Origin: Thiohalorhabdus sp. Cl-TMA
Lineage (GTDB): Bacteria > Pseudomonadota > Gammaproteobacteria > Thiohalorhabdales > Thiohalorhabdaceae
Assembly (NCBI RefSeq): GCF_041821045.1
Contig: NZ_JBGUAW010000001.1
Span: 372,001 to 436,000 of the forward strand
DNA length: 64,000 nt
Direction of reading: 5' to 3'
Made by a program: the position numbers and the translations under genes. The notes under the pieces were generated by a model, which was not told the DNA's origin, made no database searches, and saw nothing but the letters and a program-made list of their open reading frames with translations. Of this stretch, positions 17,318-26,047 are shown piece after piece (the first letter of the stretch is position 1; each line of letters begins with the position of its first letter).

Positions 17318-18481
17318 TCAGGATGCGCCCGGAGACGATGCGCCGGAGAGCTGGTCGTGGACCGCGGACTCCACCTCGTGGACGGGGGCCAGCACGCCGT
17401 TACCGGAGTCACGCAGCATGCGCTGGCGCAGGGCGTCCAGGTACGCCGCCAGGCGCTTGCGGAGCTTGGGGCGCAGCTCCGCCTCCGTGCGGCTGTAGTC
17501 GTAGACGTCCCAGGCCAGGAAGCCCACCAGCGCGGCGGCGCCCAGCACCCGGCCGCCGAGCCGGCCCCCGGTCCGCGCGGCCCGCCGGCCGCCCGTGCGG
17601 GCGACGCGGCCACGCAGGGCGCTGCCCACCAGGGCCGTCTCTCCCGCGGCCGCCCCGGCGCGGGGCGCCCAGCGCATGGCGGCGGCACCCACCCGGCCCA
17701 TGGCCCGGCTGCCGCGCAGCACCACGGCGGTGGTTCCGGCCGCGCCGAAGGTCACCAGGCCCTTGAGGGTGGTGGGCACCTGCTCATCCTGGGTGCGCGC
17801 CTGGGCCAGCTGCAGGCCGATGTGGGAGAGGTGCTGCTGCCAGTCGTCGCGGGGGACCTGGTACTCGGCGGGGATCTCCCGAAGGCGGCTGCGGGCGTGC
17901 TCCAGGTAGACGCGCAGGGATTCGCGGGCAATGGCCTCCATGCGCATCTGGGTCTCGCCCGGGGGCATGACCTGCACGGCGAAGGCGTCGCGGAAATCCG
18001 CCATCATGGTGTCCTGGGCGCCGGCGCCGCCGACCCAATCGGCGGCCAGATAGCCCAGGGCCTTGAGGTCCCGCCACTGCTGGTTCCAGAAGCCGAAATA
18101 CCAGGGCAGGAAGTCCTCCTCCACTCGCTGCATGAGCTCCGCCTGCCAGGCATCGAGCTCTTGCCGGGCGCGCTGCTCCGCCTTGCGCCGGGCCTCCAGG
18201 AATACCGCGCGGATCTCGGCGTCCACGCTGGACCAGTCCACGGGGGCGGCCACGGTGAAGGTACGGTCCTCCTCCAGCCAGGCGAAGGGGGCGCCGTCCT
18301 CGCCGATGTACCGGCTGAGGAGCGCCGCCGTGGCGAGCAGCACCAACAGGAATATGGAGCCCCACTTCGCGGCACGCCAGAAGCGGCCGAGGAAATAGCG
18401 GTCGGGGTCCCGGGCCGGCTTCCGGGGCGTGCCGGAAGGCTGGATGCGGGTGTGCGGCTGGACAATGGGCGGACGGGCCAT
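17318..18481 (-). CDS. Hypothetical membrane protein, unknown function
   Basis: A 387-residue protein that I do not recognise. A membrane segment lies near residues 36-56 (WGSIFLLVLLATAALLS). A long, charged, probably extracytoplasmic stretch of about 190 residues follows, rich in Trp, Glu and Arg with amphipathic helices (around DFLPWYFGFWNQQWRDL). Then come a glycine/alanine/arginine-rich segment with GR repeats near residues 250-310 and a second hydrophobic segment (VLGAAALVGFLAWDVYDY). The ATG at 18481 was chosen because AGGAGGGACCC precedes it. The gene stands alone between the UreG-like gene and the divergent proQ. No catalytic motif is visible. Confidence 0.75.
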   Translation of the reverse strand: MARPPIVQPHTRIQPSGTPRKPARDPDRYFLGRFWRAAKWGSIFLLVLLATAALLSRYIGEDGAPFAWLEEDRTFTVAAPVDWSSVDAEIRAVFLEARRKAEQRARQELDAWQAELMQRVEEDFLPWYFGFWNQQWRDLKALGYLAADWVGGAGAQDTMMADFRDAFAVQVMPPGETQMRMEAIARESLRVYLEHARSRLREIPAEYQVPRDDWQQHLSHIGLQLAQARTQDEQVPTTLKGLVTFGAAGTTAVVLRGSRAMGRVGAAAMRWAPRAGAAAGETALVGSALRGRVARTGGRRAARTGGRLGGRVLGAAALVGFLAWDVYDYSRTEAELRPKLRKRLAAYLDALRQRMLRDSGNGVLAPVHEVESAVHDQLSGASSPGAS

Positions 18482-18851
18482 GGGTCCCTCCTGGACAGGG
18501 GACATCTCCCTTTAGACAACATAAACGGGGACAAAATCAAGGGGGCGATCCCGGTTTCGGCGGCTACAGGGCTTCGCTGGTTGGAACGAGGTCCTCGCAA
18601 TGGTGCCCAAGCGTACCGGGGACAGTCCGTGGCAAGCACCCGGGGTTCGGGGGCGTGCCCTAAATCGTCCGATACCGGTACACTGCCGCTGGCTGTGCTG
18701 GGGCGTTCCGGGGGTATGCCCATATCGGGGTAGGGGGTTTCCCTTATTTTCCTGGGGGGGTATCGCGGCCACCCTCTCGCCGGAGCAGGGGGCGGCGGTG
18801 GGCCGAAACGCACCCGCCGCCGAAAAAAGGGGACAGCGGAAAGAAGGAAGC
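18482..18851. other. 370-base divergent intergenic region
   Basis: The gap between the hypothetical membrane gene and proQ. A -10-like TACACT occurs at 18679-18684, but no good -35 is paired with it. I see no gene, terminator or clear repeat here. Confidence 0.3.
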
Positions 18852-19412
18852 ATGAACCGTCACACGTCCAGCCAGCAGCATTCCAGCGGACGGGCCGATG
18901 CGCTCCTGGAAGAGTTCCGGAGGCGTTTCCCGGTGTTCGCCGAGTTCCGGCCGCTGGCGCCCGGCATCGAGAACGAGCTGCAGAGCCATTTTCCGGACGA
19001 TCCGAACTGGCGCATCATTGCCGCCCTGCGGCGTCATGTGAACGATAGCCGCTACCTGAAAGCGACTTTCGGCCAGCGGCGGCGCTACAACCTGATCGGC
19101 CAGGCGGTGGGCGAGGTGACCACCGCCGAGCGTGCCTTCATCCGGGCCAAGCTTCACAAGCGTGCCGAGGCGGGTGAGTCGGCTGCCGAGGAGGCGGACC
19201 CCCTCGAAGACCTCAAGAACGGCCAGCGCCTCCTGCTCTCCGGCCAGGTGGACTATCTGTACGGGGAAGAGGTGGCCACCGCCTGCCAGCCCTATCTGGA
19301 GCGGATTGGCGAGGAGAAGGTGCTCGAGGAGCTGGGGGTGGAGCTGTTGCGCACCCGCGACGCGGATGACTGGCTGCAGACGGTCCGCGATCGGGTGCCC
19401 GACGTGGACTGA
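18852..19412 (+). CDS. ProQ/FinO-domain RNA-binding protein
   Basis: A 186-residue protein with a ProQ/FinO domain in residues about 20-115. Landmarks are FRPLAPGIENEL, WRIIAALRRHVNDSRYL and RYNLIGQAVGEVTTAERAFI. The C-terminal 70 residues are acidic and helical without a recognised domain. Family members bind structured 3' ends of sRNAs and mRNAs and act as chaperones in post-transcriptional control. The ATG at 18852 follows AAGAAGGAAGC. Unlike E. coli ProQ, the domain is near the N-terminus without a Hfq-like Tudor tail that I can identify. Confidence 0.85.
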   Translation: MNRHTSSQQHSSGRADALLEEFRRRFPVFAEFRPLAPGIENELQSHFPDDPNWRIIAALRRHVNDSRYLKATFGQRRRYNLIGQAVGEVTTAERAFIRAKLHKRAEAGESAAEEADPLEDLKNGQRLLLSGQVDYLYGEEVATACQPYLERIGEEKVLEELGVELLRTRDADDWLQTVRDRVPDVD

Positions 19413-19531
19413 TCCCGATCCACGCCCGCGGTTGGCCGACCGTATGGTAGGCGAGACGCCTTGCCGTCCATTCGGGGGAGCCGACCGTGTGGCCCCCGCC
19501 CCTCCGGAGGCGGCAGACCGGAGTCGGGGGC

Positions 19532-20239
19532 TCAGCCCGCCTCGGTCCACAGCTCCGCGCGCTGGCGCTCCGTCCCCGTGATCAGCCGGTTCCCCGCCAG
19601 GTCGGCGAGCCCCTGCTTGGCCACGCCGATGACCCGGATGGGCTCCGCGTCGTTGCCGGGGATGGTGGCCATGTAGTTCTCGTGCTGGTGGCCGTGGACC
19701 ACGGTGTGCACCTCCAGCGCCCGGGCCAGGTCGCCCAGGGCCTCGTGCCCATAGGGGTGGGATTCCGGGGCCTCGTGGGTCACCAGCACGTCCGCCCGCT
19801 GTTCCCAGAGGGCCGCATAGTCCTCCCACCAGATGGAGGACCAGTGGCGCAGCGGTGGGCCGTCCCGGAAGCGGTCGCCGGCGGGGGTGGCGGCGGCCAG
19901 GTCCGCCCGCTGGCTCCAGGTGAGGCCCGCCTCCGGATGCCAGACCTTTTCCCGGAATACCCCCGACAGGCCGGCCACCCGCGTGCCCTTTACCTCGGTT
20001 ACCCGACCATTGAGGTCGCGATGGACCAGGGGGTCGTGGTGGGTCAGGCTCGCCTCCCGGTCCGTATCGTGGTTCCCCAGGATGAAATGGACGCTGGTCC
20101 GGCAATCGAGGGCCGGCAGCGTCTCGGGAAGCGGCGGCTCGTTGTCGCCGAGCAGGATCAGGGCGTCCGGCCCGTGGCCGCGGACGGCCTCTTCCAGGTG
20201 GCGGAAGGCTCCGTGGGGATCACCGGCGAAAAGCAGCAT
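19532..20239 (-). CDS. Calcineurin-like metallophosphoesterase
   Basis: A 235-residue phosphoesterase. Metal-binding motifs are FAGDPHG (GDxHG), LLGDNE (GDx), FILGNHD (GNHD) and VVHGHQHEN (GHxH). The order and spacing fit the metallophos family at close to minimum length. The substrate is not predictable; cyclic nucleotides, diadenosine polyphosphates or phosphoproteins are all possible. The ATG at 20239 places the first motif at the N-terminus, as usual; a TTG nine bases upstream is an alternative. It runs alone, with a 430-base gap to the next minus-strand gene. Confidence 0.85.
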   Translation of the reverse strand: MLLFAGDPHGAFRHLEEAVRGHGPDALILLGDNEPPLPETLPALDCRTSVHFILGNHDTDREASLTHHDPLVHRDLNGRVTEVKGTRVAGLSGVFREKVWHPEAGLTWSQRADLAAATPAGDRFRDGPPLRHWSSIWWEDYAALWEQRADVLVTHEAPESHPYGHEALGDLARALEVHTVVHGHQHENYMATIPGNDAEPIRVIGVAKQGLADLAGNRLITGTERQRAELWTEAG

Positions 20240-20674
20240 AGGCTCCAAACTCGTGGTGGCTCGGGTCCGGATCGGTCTCCGGCCGGTTTTTCCAGGATCC
20301 GGGTGAAGTGGCGTGGCTGGATAAGCTCCGACCCGGCGACGCCGGGCTGGTGAAGCTGCTGGTGCTCGGGATGAAGCGCTTCATGGCCGCCTCCCCGCGC
20401 TTCTCCAGCCAACCTAGCAGCCGTCGCCCCGGCTCCGACAGGGGCCCGGGGCGCGGCGCGGTCCGGCAAGGTCCTGCGGAACCGGATTGCCTGGGTGTGG
20501 ACCAGCGGGCTCACCGCCGGTGAGCCCCCGGGCCTATTCAGGCCGCCATCGGCCCCTCGGAGCTCCGCACCCCGGGCTCCGCCGAGAACGGTGCCCTCGG
20601 CTGGCGGGAATGCTTCAGCCGCGACATTCTGCGCCGCCTGCTGGCTCCGCGTGTGCCGTCATGGTCATGATCGC
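20240..20674. other. 435-base region without a confident gene
   Basis: A 71-codon frame opens with GTG at 20308 (MAWLDKLRPGD at the start, Arg/Pro-rich after residue 35). It has no convincing ribosome site and no motif I recognise, so it may be a remnant or non-coding. Nothing else was seen. Confidence 0.3.
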
Positions 20675-21721
20675 TCAGAGGCGGTTGCGCAGCATCAGCT
20701 CCGCGGGGTGGGGCTGGAGGTAGATCTGGTCCTCCACGTAGGGATGGGGATGGCGCCGGAAATGGTGGTTGAACAGGGTGATGGGTACCACCAGCGGGAC
20801 GAAGCCTTGGCGGTAGGACTCCACCACCTCCACCAGCTCAGCCTTGTCGCCCGGGTCCAGGCTCTCCTTGAGGAAGCCCATGAGGTGGTAGAGGACGTTG
20901 GTGTGGCCCTTGGGCCCGGCGGGTCGGCGCAGGGCCTCCATGAGGGAGTGGAAATAGGTCCGCGCCGTGGCCTCGAAATCCCCGTTTCCGGCCTCGGCCA
21001 CCAGGCGTCCCAGCTCGCGGTAGGGCTTTTGTCCGTGGGCCATGACCAGCAGCTTGTGGCGGCTGTGGAAATCCACCAGCGCGCCGGGCGTGAGCCCCTC
21101 GGCCTCCAGGGTACGCCAGCGGTAGTGCACGAAGACGCGCTCGATGAAGTTCTCCCGCAGGGTGGGGTCGCCCAGCCGCCCCTCCTCCTCCACCGGAATC
21201 TCGGGCCGCTCCTCCATGAACGCCCGGGCGTAGACGCCGCGGCCGTCGCTGCCCGCCGGCTGGCCCTCCGGGGTGTAGACCTTTACCCGTTCCATGCCGC
21301 AGGAGGGAGAGCCCTTCTTGAGGATATAGCCGTGGATGGAATTGAGCTCCCCGGCCATGCGTCGGCCGTATTCGGTAAGCTCCTCGGTAACGTCCAGGTC
21401 GGGGCTCCGTTTACCCACCACCCGCACCGGCTGGCCCTTATCACGGACCAGGTGGATGGGCTCGCGGGGGATGCCCAGGCCGATGGCCGCTTCTGGGCAA
21501 ACGGGGACGAAATCGAAGTATTCGCCAAGGGTGCCGGTTATGTAGGAGTTCCGCTTGTGCCCACCGTCGTAACGGACCTCCTCGCCAAGCAGGCAGCTGC
21601 TGATGCCCACCGGGATCTTGGACTCGGGCAGATGGGGAACCGTGGAGGTGGTCTGACGCACGATGGGGGACCTTTGTGGAACGGGGTTACGGTGCATTCG
21701 GTTTTTCGGACAAGCGCGCAT
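20675..21721 (-). CDS. DUF523-DUF1722 protein (YbgA-like)
   Basis: A protein of up to 348 residues. The N-terminal half is DUF523 (SSCLLGEEVRYDGGHKRN, then PVCPEAAIGLGIPREP and SPSCG), with conserved cysteines that suggest a metal or Fe-S site. The C-terminal half is DUF1722 (LVDFHSRHKLLVMAH, then HPHPYVEDQIYLQPHPAEL), the YbgA domain. The fused form is common in proteobacteria and often sits near DNA-repair genes; its biochemistry is not settled. The start is uncertain: ATG at 21721 or 21697, or GTG at 21661, which has AAAGG upstream and would still keep the whole first domain. It is divergent from the SDR at 21778. Confidence 0.85.
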   Translation of the reverse strand: MRACPKNRMHRNPVPQRSPIVRQTTSTVPHLPESKIPVGISSCLLGEEVRYDGGHKRNSYITGTLGEYFDFVPVCPEAAIGLGIPREPIHLVRDKGQPVRVVGKRSPDLDVTEELTEYGRRMAGELNSIHGYILKKGSPSCGMERVKVYTPEGQPAGSDGRGVYARAFMEERPEIPVEEEGRLGDPTLRENFIERVFVHYRWRTLEAEGLTPGALVDFHSRHKLLVMAHGQKPYRELGRLVAEAGNGDFEATARTYFHSLMEALRRPAGPKGHTNVLYHLMGFLKESLDPGDKAELVEVVESYRQGFVPLVVPITLFNHHFRRHPHPYVEDQIYLQPHPAELMLRNRL

Positions 21722-21777
21722 GGGGTAGATTCCCCTGTTTCACCCTATCTTTTTGATCGCTCGGGAGACAGTGCTTG

Positions 21778-22596
21778 ATGGAACTTGGGCTGGCGGGTAA
21801 ACGGGCATTGGTCACCGGGGCCTCCGGCGGTCTGGGCGCGGGCATGGCCGAGGAGCTTGGCCGGCACGGCGCGCGGGTGGTGGTCCACTACCGCAGCCGC
21901 CCCGAGGGGGCGGAGCAAACGGCCGCGGCGGTACGCGCCGGGGGCGGCGAGGCGGTGACCGTGTACGGGGACCTACGCGCGGAGTCCGCGCTGGAGCGGG
22001 CGCTCCGGGAGGCCTGGGCAGTTTGGGACGGGCTGGACGTAGTGATCAACAACGCCGGGGTGGTGCTCAAGGCCGCCGCCCTCGACGCCGGGTCCGAGCA
22101 CTGGGACGACACCCTGAACATCAACCTGCGCGCGCCCTATCTGCTGGCGCGGCGGGCGGCCGGGGCCATGATCGCCGCCGGTATACCCGGGGTCATCCTG
22201 CACAACACCTCCATCCACGGCCACAGGTCGGTGCCGCACTTCTCCGCCTACGCCGCCTCCAAGGCAGGCCTGGAGGCGCTCATGCAGGTGCAGGCCCTGG
22301 AGTGGGCGGAGCACGGCATCCGCGTGAACGCCGTGGCCCCGGGGGTGGTGCCGGTGGAGCGCACCGCCGAGGCCCTGGAAGCCAACCGGGCGGGCTTCAT
22401 GCCCCATATCCCCCTGGGACGCTACGGCGCGGTGGCGGACATCGCCCGGCTCACCGCCTATCTGGCCTCCGATGCCGCGGGCTGGGTGACCGGACAGTCC
22501 TTCGTGGCCGACGGCGGCACGCTGGCCCGGCTCGATCTGCCGCGCCGTCCCAAACCGCCGGCGCCGGGCGCACCGGAGCCCGTGGATCCCAGCTGA
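21778..22596 (+). CDS. Short-chain dehydrogenase/reductase (glucose/3-oxoacyl reductase type)
   Basis: A 272-residue classical SDR. The cofactor motif is TGASGGLGAG, the basic residue after beta-2 (HYRSR) suggests NADP preference, NNAG is present, and the catalytic Tyr-Lys is in YAASK. The C-terminal GQSFVADGG is typical of the glucose 1-dehydrogenase/FabG-like group. About 20 proline-rich residues extend the C-terminus beyond the usual length. The ATG at 21778 has GGGAG ten bases upstream, with TTG one codon earlier as an alternative. It precedes the antiporter by 18 bases and probably shares its transcript. The substrate is unknown. Confidence 0.87.
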   Translation: MELGLAGKRALVTGASGGLGAGMAEELGRHGARVVVHYRSRPEGAEQTAAAVRAGGGEAVTVYGDLRAESALERALREAWAVWDGLDVVINNAGVVLKAAALDAGSEHWDDTLNINLRAPYLLARRAAGAMIAAGIPGVILHNTSIHGHRSVPHFSAYAASKAGLEALMQVQALEWAEHGIRVNAVAPGVVPVERTAEALEANRAGFMPHIPLGRYGAVADIARLTAYLASDAAGWVTGQSFVADGGTLARLDLPRRPKPPAPGAPEPVDPS

Positions 22597-22614
22597 GCTG
22601 GCGGAGCGAGGGCC

Positions 22615-23781
22615 TTGCACGACCCCATCCTGACCGCCCTGTTCCTGGTCTTCGTGGGTGCCGCGCTCGGCGCCACGGGGGCCCTGTTCGCCCGGCAGTC
22701 CATGCTGGTGGGCTATATCCTGCTGGGCATCCTGTTCGGCCCGTCCGTGCTGGGGTGGGTGAGCAGTCCCGACCTCATCAAGGAGGCGGCCGGCATCGGG
22801 CTCATATTCCTGCTGTTCCTGCTGGGCTTGAACCTGCACCCCCAGAAGCTGGTGCAGCTGTTCCGCGAAGTGACCCTGACCACGCTCCTCAGCTCCCTGA
22901 TATTCGCCGCCTTCGGTTTTGGCGTGGCGGCGGCCTTCGGCTTCGGCACCGGGGAAAGTGCGGTGATCGGGGCGGCCACCATGTTCTCCAGCACCATCAT
23001 CGGCCTCAAATTGCTCCCGGCCACCGCTCTGCACCACCAGCACATCGGCGGGGTGGTGATCGGCGTGCTGCTGCTGCAGGACCTGCTCGCCATCGCCACC
23101 CTCATCGGTCTGCAGGGACTGGGGACCGGGGAGGCGGGCATGGGCGATCTCGCCGCCCTCGTGCTGGGGCCGCCGGCGGTGATCGCCTGCGCCTTCCTCG
23201 CCGAACGGTTCCTCCTCCGCCATGTCTGGCACCGCTTCGGTCAGGTCCAGGAGTACGTCTTCCTTACCGCCGTGGCCTGGTGCCTGGCCGTGGCGGAGCT
23301 CGGCAGCGTCGTGGGCCTGTCCCACGAGATCGGCGCCTTCATCGGCGGGGTGGCGGTGGCCAACAGTCCCATATCCCGCTTCATCGCCGAGAGCTTGCGG
23401 CCGCTCCGGGATTTTTTCCTAGTGCTGTACTTCTTCGCGCTCGGCGCCGGGCTGGAGCTGGGCATGGTGGAGGACGTGGCGCTGCCGGCGGCGGTACTGG
23501 CGGGCGGCACACTGCTCCTGAAGCCCTGGGTGTTCCGCCTGCTTCTGAGCCGTGTCCGCGAGAAGGGGGAGCTGGCCACCGAGGTGGGCGTACGCCTCGG
23601 GCAGATGAGCGAGTTCGCCCTCTTCATCGCCATGGTGGCGACCACCAGCGGCGTCATCGGCGCGCGGGCGGCTTCCCTGATCCAGGTGGCCACGGTGGCC
23701 ACCTTCATGGTCTCGTCCTTCGTCATCGGGCGGAGCTATCCCTCGCCGATTGCCGGAACGGCGGCGCTGCGGCGGGATTAG
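22615..23781 (+). CDS. CPA2-family monovalent cation:proton antiporter
   Basis: A 388-residue membrane protein of the KefB/KefC Na+/H+ exchanger domain, with about eleven to twelve hydrophobic segments. Landmarks are GYILLGILFGPSVLG, FLLFLLGLNLHPQKL, MFSSTIIGLKLL and EIGAFIGGVAVANSP. There is no C-terminal RCK/TrkA-N domain, so it is the short form rather than full KefC. It exchanges K+ or Na+ for protons across the inner membrane. The start is a TTG at 22615 preceded by GGAGCGAGGGCC; the frame closes just before this, so an ATG is not available near the N-terminal hydrophobic segment. Confidence 0.88.
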   Translation: MHDPILTALFLVFVGAALGATGALFARQSMLVGYILLGILFGPSVLGWVSSPDLIKEAAGIGLIFLLFLLGLNLHPQKLVQLFREVTLTTLLSSLIFAAFGFGVAAAFGFGTGESAVIGAATMFSSTIIGLKLLPATALHHQHIGGVVIGVLLLQDLLAIATLIGLQGLGTGEAGMGDLAALVLGPPAVIACAFLAERFLLRHVWHRFGQVQEYVFLTAVAWCLAVAELGSVVGLSHEIGAFIGGVAVANSPISRFIAESLRPLRDFFLVLYFFALGAGLELGMVEDVALPAAVLAGGTLLLKPWVFRLLLSRVREKGELATEVGVRLGQMSEFALFIAMVATTSGVIGARAASLIQVATVATFMVSSFVIGRSYPSPIAGTAALRRD

Positions 23782-23860
23782 GGGGTCGTCCCGCTTTGGC
23801 GGGGCGGCGACTCCGTGGTGGGTGGAATGGAGCGGCGTGGGGCGGAGGACGGGCGGGCGC

Positions 23861-24466
23861 CTAGAGCTTGGTGGTGAAGATCTCCAGGCCGAGGTGGTAG
23901 CCGGAGTCCAGGGGCCGGCAGTGCACCACCACGCACTCGTAGGTGCGGCTTGCCCCGTCCGGGTCGGCCACCGTGACCCGGATCACGCCGTCGGGCTCCA
24001 GGGGCGTATCGGTCTCGATCCCGATGCCGAAGGCGGAGGTATCCAGCAGGGTCCCCTCGGCGGCGCCGTCCGGCCATTCGAGCTGTACGCTGCGTCCGGG
24101 CTCCGGGAGCTGGCGACTGGCCAGGCGGTGCTCGGCGCCGCGCAGGAAGAAGGTGAGCCGCAGGCGGGCGTTGTGCAGGTAGTGGGTCAGCGTGCTGGAC
24201 AGGCCGCTGCCCTTGGAGGCGTCCACCAGCGCACTGAAGCGGGTGACCAGATCCTCGCTGTCTTGGACGGATTGGTGGCTGGGCTCGGGGGCCGGAAAGG
24301 CGGGGTTCGCTTCCCCCGTGAGGTGGGCCTGGATCCGGACCAAGCGCTGCCGTACCGCGGCCAGCTGCCGGGCCAGGAGGGGATCCACCCGGGCGGCCCA
24401 GGCCGCGTTCACCAGCCCGTCGATGCGGGCCAAAAGATCCTTGAAATCCTGAATCTGCTCCTGCAC
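23861..24466 (-). CDS. PilZ-domain protein (copy 1)
   Basis: A 201-residue protein. The C-terminal half is PilZ-like, with an RxxxR element (RLASR) and DxSxxG (DTSAFG) about 25 residues later, the two motifs that bind c-di-GMP. The N-terminal 110 residues are helical with no domain I know. A paralogue of nearly the same length (199 residues) lies 0.8 kb away; both share the core segments LVRIxxHLTG, STLTHYLHxARLR and a YHxGLEVF-like end. The start is a GTG at 24466 with AAGGGG upstream; the frame continues 45 codons further without a ribosome site. It is divergent from the uracil-DNA glycosylase gene. Confidence 0.82.
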   Translation of the reverse strand: MQEQIQDFKDLLARIDGLVNAAWAARVDPLLARQLAAVRQRLVRIQAHLTGEANPAFPAPEPSHQSVQDSEDLVTRFSALVDASKGSGLSSTLTHYLHNARLRLTFFLRGAEHRLASRQLPEPGRSVQLEWPDGAAEGTLLDTSAFGIGIETDTPLEPDGVIRVTVADPDGASRTYECVVVHCRPLDSGYHLGLEIFTTKL

Positions 24467-24563
24467 CCCTACCCCTTCGGCCGTGACCCTTGGAATTGCC
24501 GGCAACCTTAGCCCCGCGAGTCGATTTGGACAAGGCGGCTCCGTAAAACGAGGAGGATGCACC

Positions 24564-25280
24564 ATTTCCGATCTGATTGCCATTGATGACGAGCTGCGCA
24601 AGGCCGTGGATTCCCTGCGCTTTTCGGAGGCGGTGGACTACGTGTACAACCCCCTGGACTATGCCCGGGAGCCGCACCGGCAATACCTGGAGCGGTTCGG
24701 GCGTGGGAAGCGGGAGGTGGTCCTGGTGGGCATGAATCCGGGGCCGTACGGCATGGTCCAGACGGGGGTCCCCTTCGGGGAGATCGGCATGGTCCGCGAC
24801 TGGATGGGCATCGAGGGCGTGGTGGACCGTCCGGAGCGGGAGCACCCCAAGCGCCCGGTGGAGGGCTTCGCCTGCCCGAAGAGCGAGGTGAGCGGCAAGC
24901 GCCTCTGGGGATGGGCACGGGAACGCTTCGGGGCGGCGGAAGCCTTCTTCGGCCGGTTCTACGTGGCCAACTATTGCCCTCTGGCCTTCTTCGAGGAATC
25001 CGGCGCCAACCGGACCCCGGATAAGCTCCGCAAGGCCGACCGGGAGGCCCTGTTCGAGGCCTGTGACCGGGCCCTGGCCGCCACCGTGGACGCCATGCGG
25101 CCGGAGTGGGTGCTCGGCATCGGCCGTTTCGCCGAACGGCGGGCGACCGCGGCGTTGAAAGGCCGGGACGTGCGCACCGGCATGGTGCTGCACCCCAGCC
25201 CGGCCAGCCCCAAGGCCAACCAGGGCTGGGCGGAGCAGGCGGAGCAGGCCCTGCGGGACCTGGGCATCGCCCTCCCCTGA
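24564..25280 (+). CDS. SMUG1-type uracil-DNA glycosylase with apparent AUU start
   Basis: A protein of about 238 residues in the SMUG1 family. Motif 1 is GMNPGPYGMVQTGVPFGE and motif 2 is HPSPASPKANQGW, both close to vertebrate SMUG1. It removes uracil and oxidised pyrimidines from DNA. The start is odd. A strong GAGGAGG lies at 24549-24555, but the only ATG after it (24557) opens a different frame that ends after nine codons. In the correct frame the codon seven bases after the ribosome site is ATT (24564). The alternative in-frame GTG at 24483 has no ribosome site. Either an AUU start is used or there is a frameshift here. Confidence 0.85.
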   Translation: MSDLIAIDDELRKAVDSLRFSEAVDYVYNPLDYAREPHRQYLERFGRGKREVVLVGMNPGPYGMVQTGVPFGEIGMVRDWMGIEGVVDRPEREHPKRPVEGFACPKSEVSGKRLWGWARERFGAAEAFFGRFYVANYCPLAFFEESGANRTPDKLRKADREALFEACDRALAATVDAMRPEWVLGIGRFAERRATAALKGRDVRTGMVLHPSPASPKANQGWAEQAEQALRDLGIALP

Positions 25281-25290
25281 GGGGATGCCC
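25262..25290. terminator. Bidirectional hairpin between SMUG1 and PilZ copy 2
   Basis: Arms GGGCATC and GATGCCC enclose CCCC-TGA-GGGG, spanning the SMUG1 stop codon and the end of the convergent PilZ gene. There is no T-run, so terminator function is uncertain. Confidence 0.4.
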
Positions 25291-25889
25291 TACAGGATGG
25301 CGAAGACCTCGAGGCCGATGTGGTACTCGAAGCGGTTCTGCTCGCAGTACACCACCAGGCACTCGTAGCGCCGCCGGCGGGCTTCCTCCTGGGTGGTGAG
25401 CCGGGCCACCGTGCTCACCGCGATGGGGTTGCGGCCGATGACGCCGGCGCCATAGGCGGAGCTGTCCACCACCTCCACGGTCTCCCGGCCGCCCGGCCAT
25501 TCGAGCTCCGCGGTCCCCGTCTTCTCGTCGCGGTTGACGATCCGGCGCCCCGCCTGGCCGCGCAGGGAGAAGCGCATGCGCAGACGGGCCGTATGGAGGT
25601 AATGGGTGAGCGCCGAGGGCAGGCCCGCCCCGCGCGCGGCATCGGTGAGCATGCCGAACTGGTTGAGGAGGTCCTCGGTATCCGTCACCGACTTGGACTG
25701 GGCATGGGTACCCGGCTCCGCCTCCGCGGGCTGCCCGGTGAGGTGGTTGTGGATGCGCACCAGCCGGTGGCGGATGGTCACCAGGAAATCCACGGTCTCC
25801 GCGTCCACGTGCGACCGCCTGGCGGAATCCGCCAGGCCGTCCATGTGACTGATCAGGTCCTCGAACCGGGTGATGCCGAGCGTGGTCAA
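25290..25889 (-). CDS. PilZ-domain protein (copy 2)
   Basis: A 199-residue paralogue of the PilZ protein at 23861-24466. It has RxxxR (RIVNR) and DxSxxG (DSSAYG) with the same spacing, and an N-terminal helical half sharing RHRLVRIHNHLTG and SALTHYLHTARLRM. It likely binds c-di-GMP in the cytosol; no output domain or membrane segment is visible. The start is taken as TTG at 25889, with GGGAG five bases upstream, giving a length almost equal to copy 1. The two copies flank the SMUG1-type gene, which suggests that gene was inserted into, or trapped by, a duplication. Confidence 0.82.
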   Translation of the reverse strand: MTTLGITRFEDLISHMDGLADSARRSHVDAETVDFLVTIRHRLVRIHNHLTGQPAEAEPGTHAQSKSVTDTEDLLNQFGMLTDAARGAGLPSALTHYLHTARLRMRFSLRGQAGRRIVNRDEKTGTAELEWPGGRETVEVVDSSAYGAGVIGRNPIAVSTVARLTTQEEARRRRYECLVVYCEQNRFEYHIGLEVFAIL

Positions 25890-26047
25890 GGCCGCTCCCA
25901 ACTGGGGAATTGTCCGGCGCCGGCAATCGGCCGCGCCAAGCGAACCATAGCGGGGTGCCGACTTTCGGGCAAGCATACCTTAGGAGGTATCAGAGGGGTA
26001 CGGGAGCTCCTCGGGGAGAAGGGGTTATGGGCGCCTCAAGGCCGGTT

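Noticed and set aside
20308-20523. 71-residue ORF starting at a GTG
   Set aside because: It has a weak ribosome site, an Arg/Pro-rich tail and no motif. It is kept only as a note in the gap entry.
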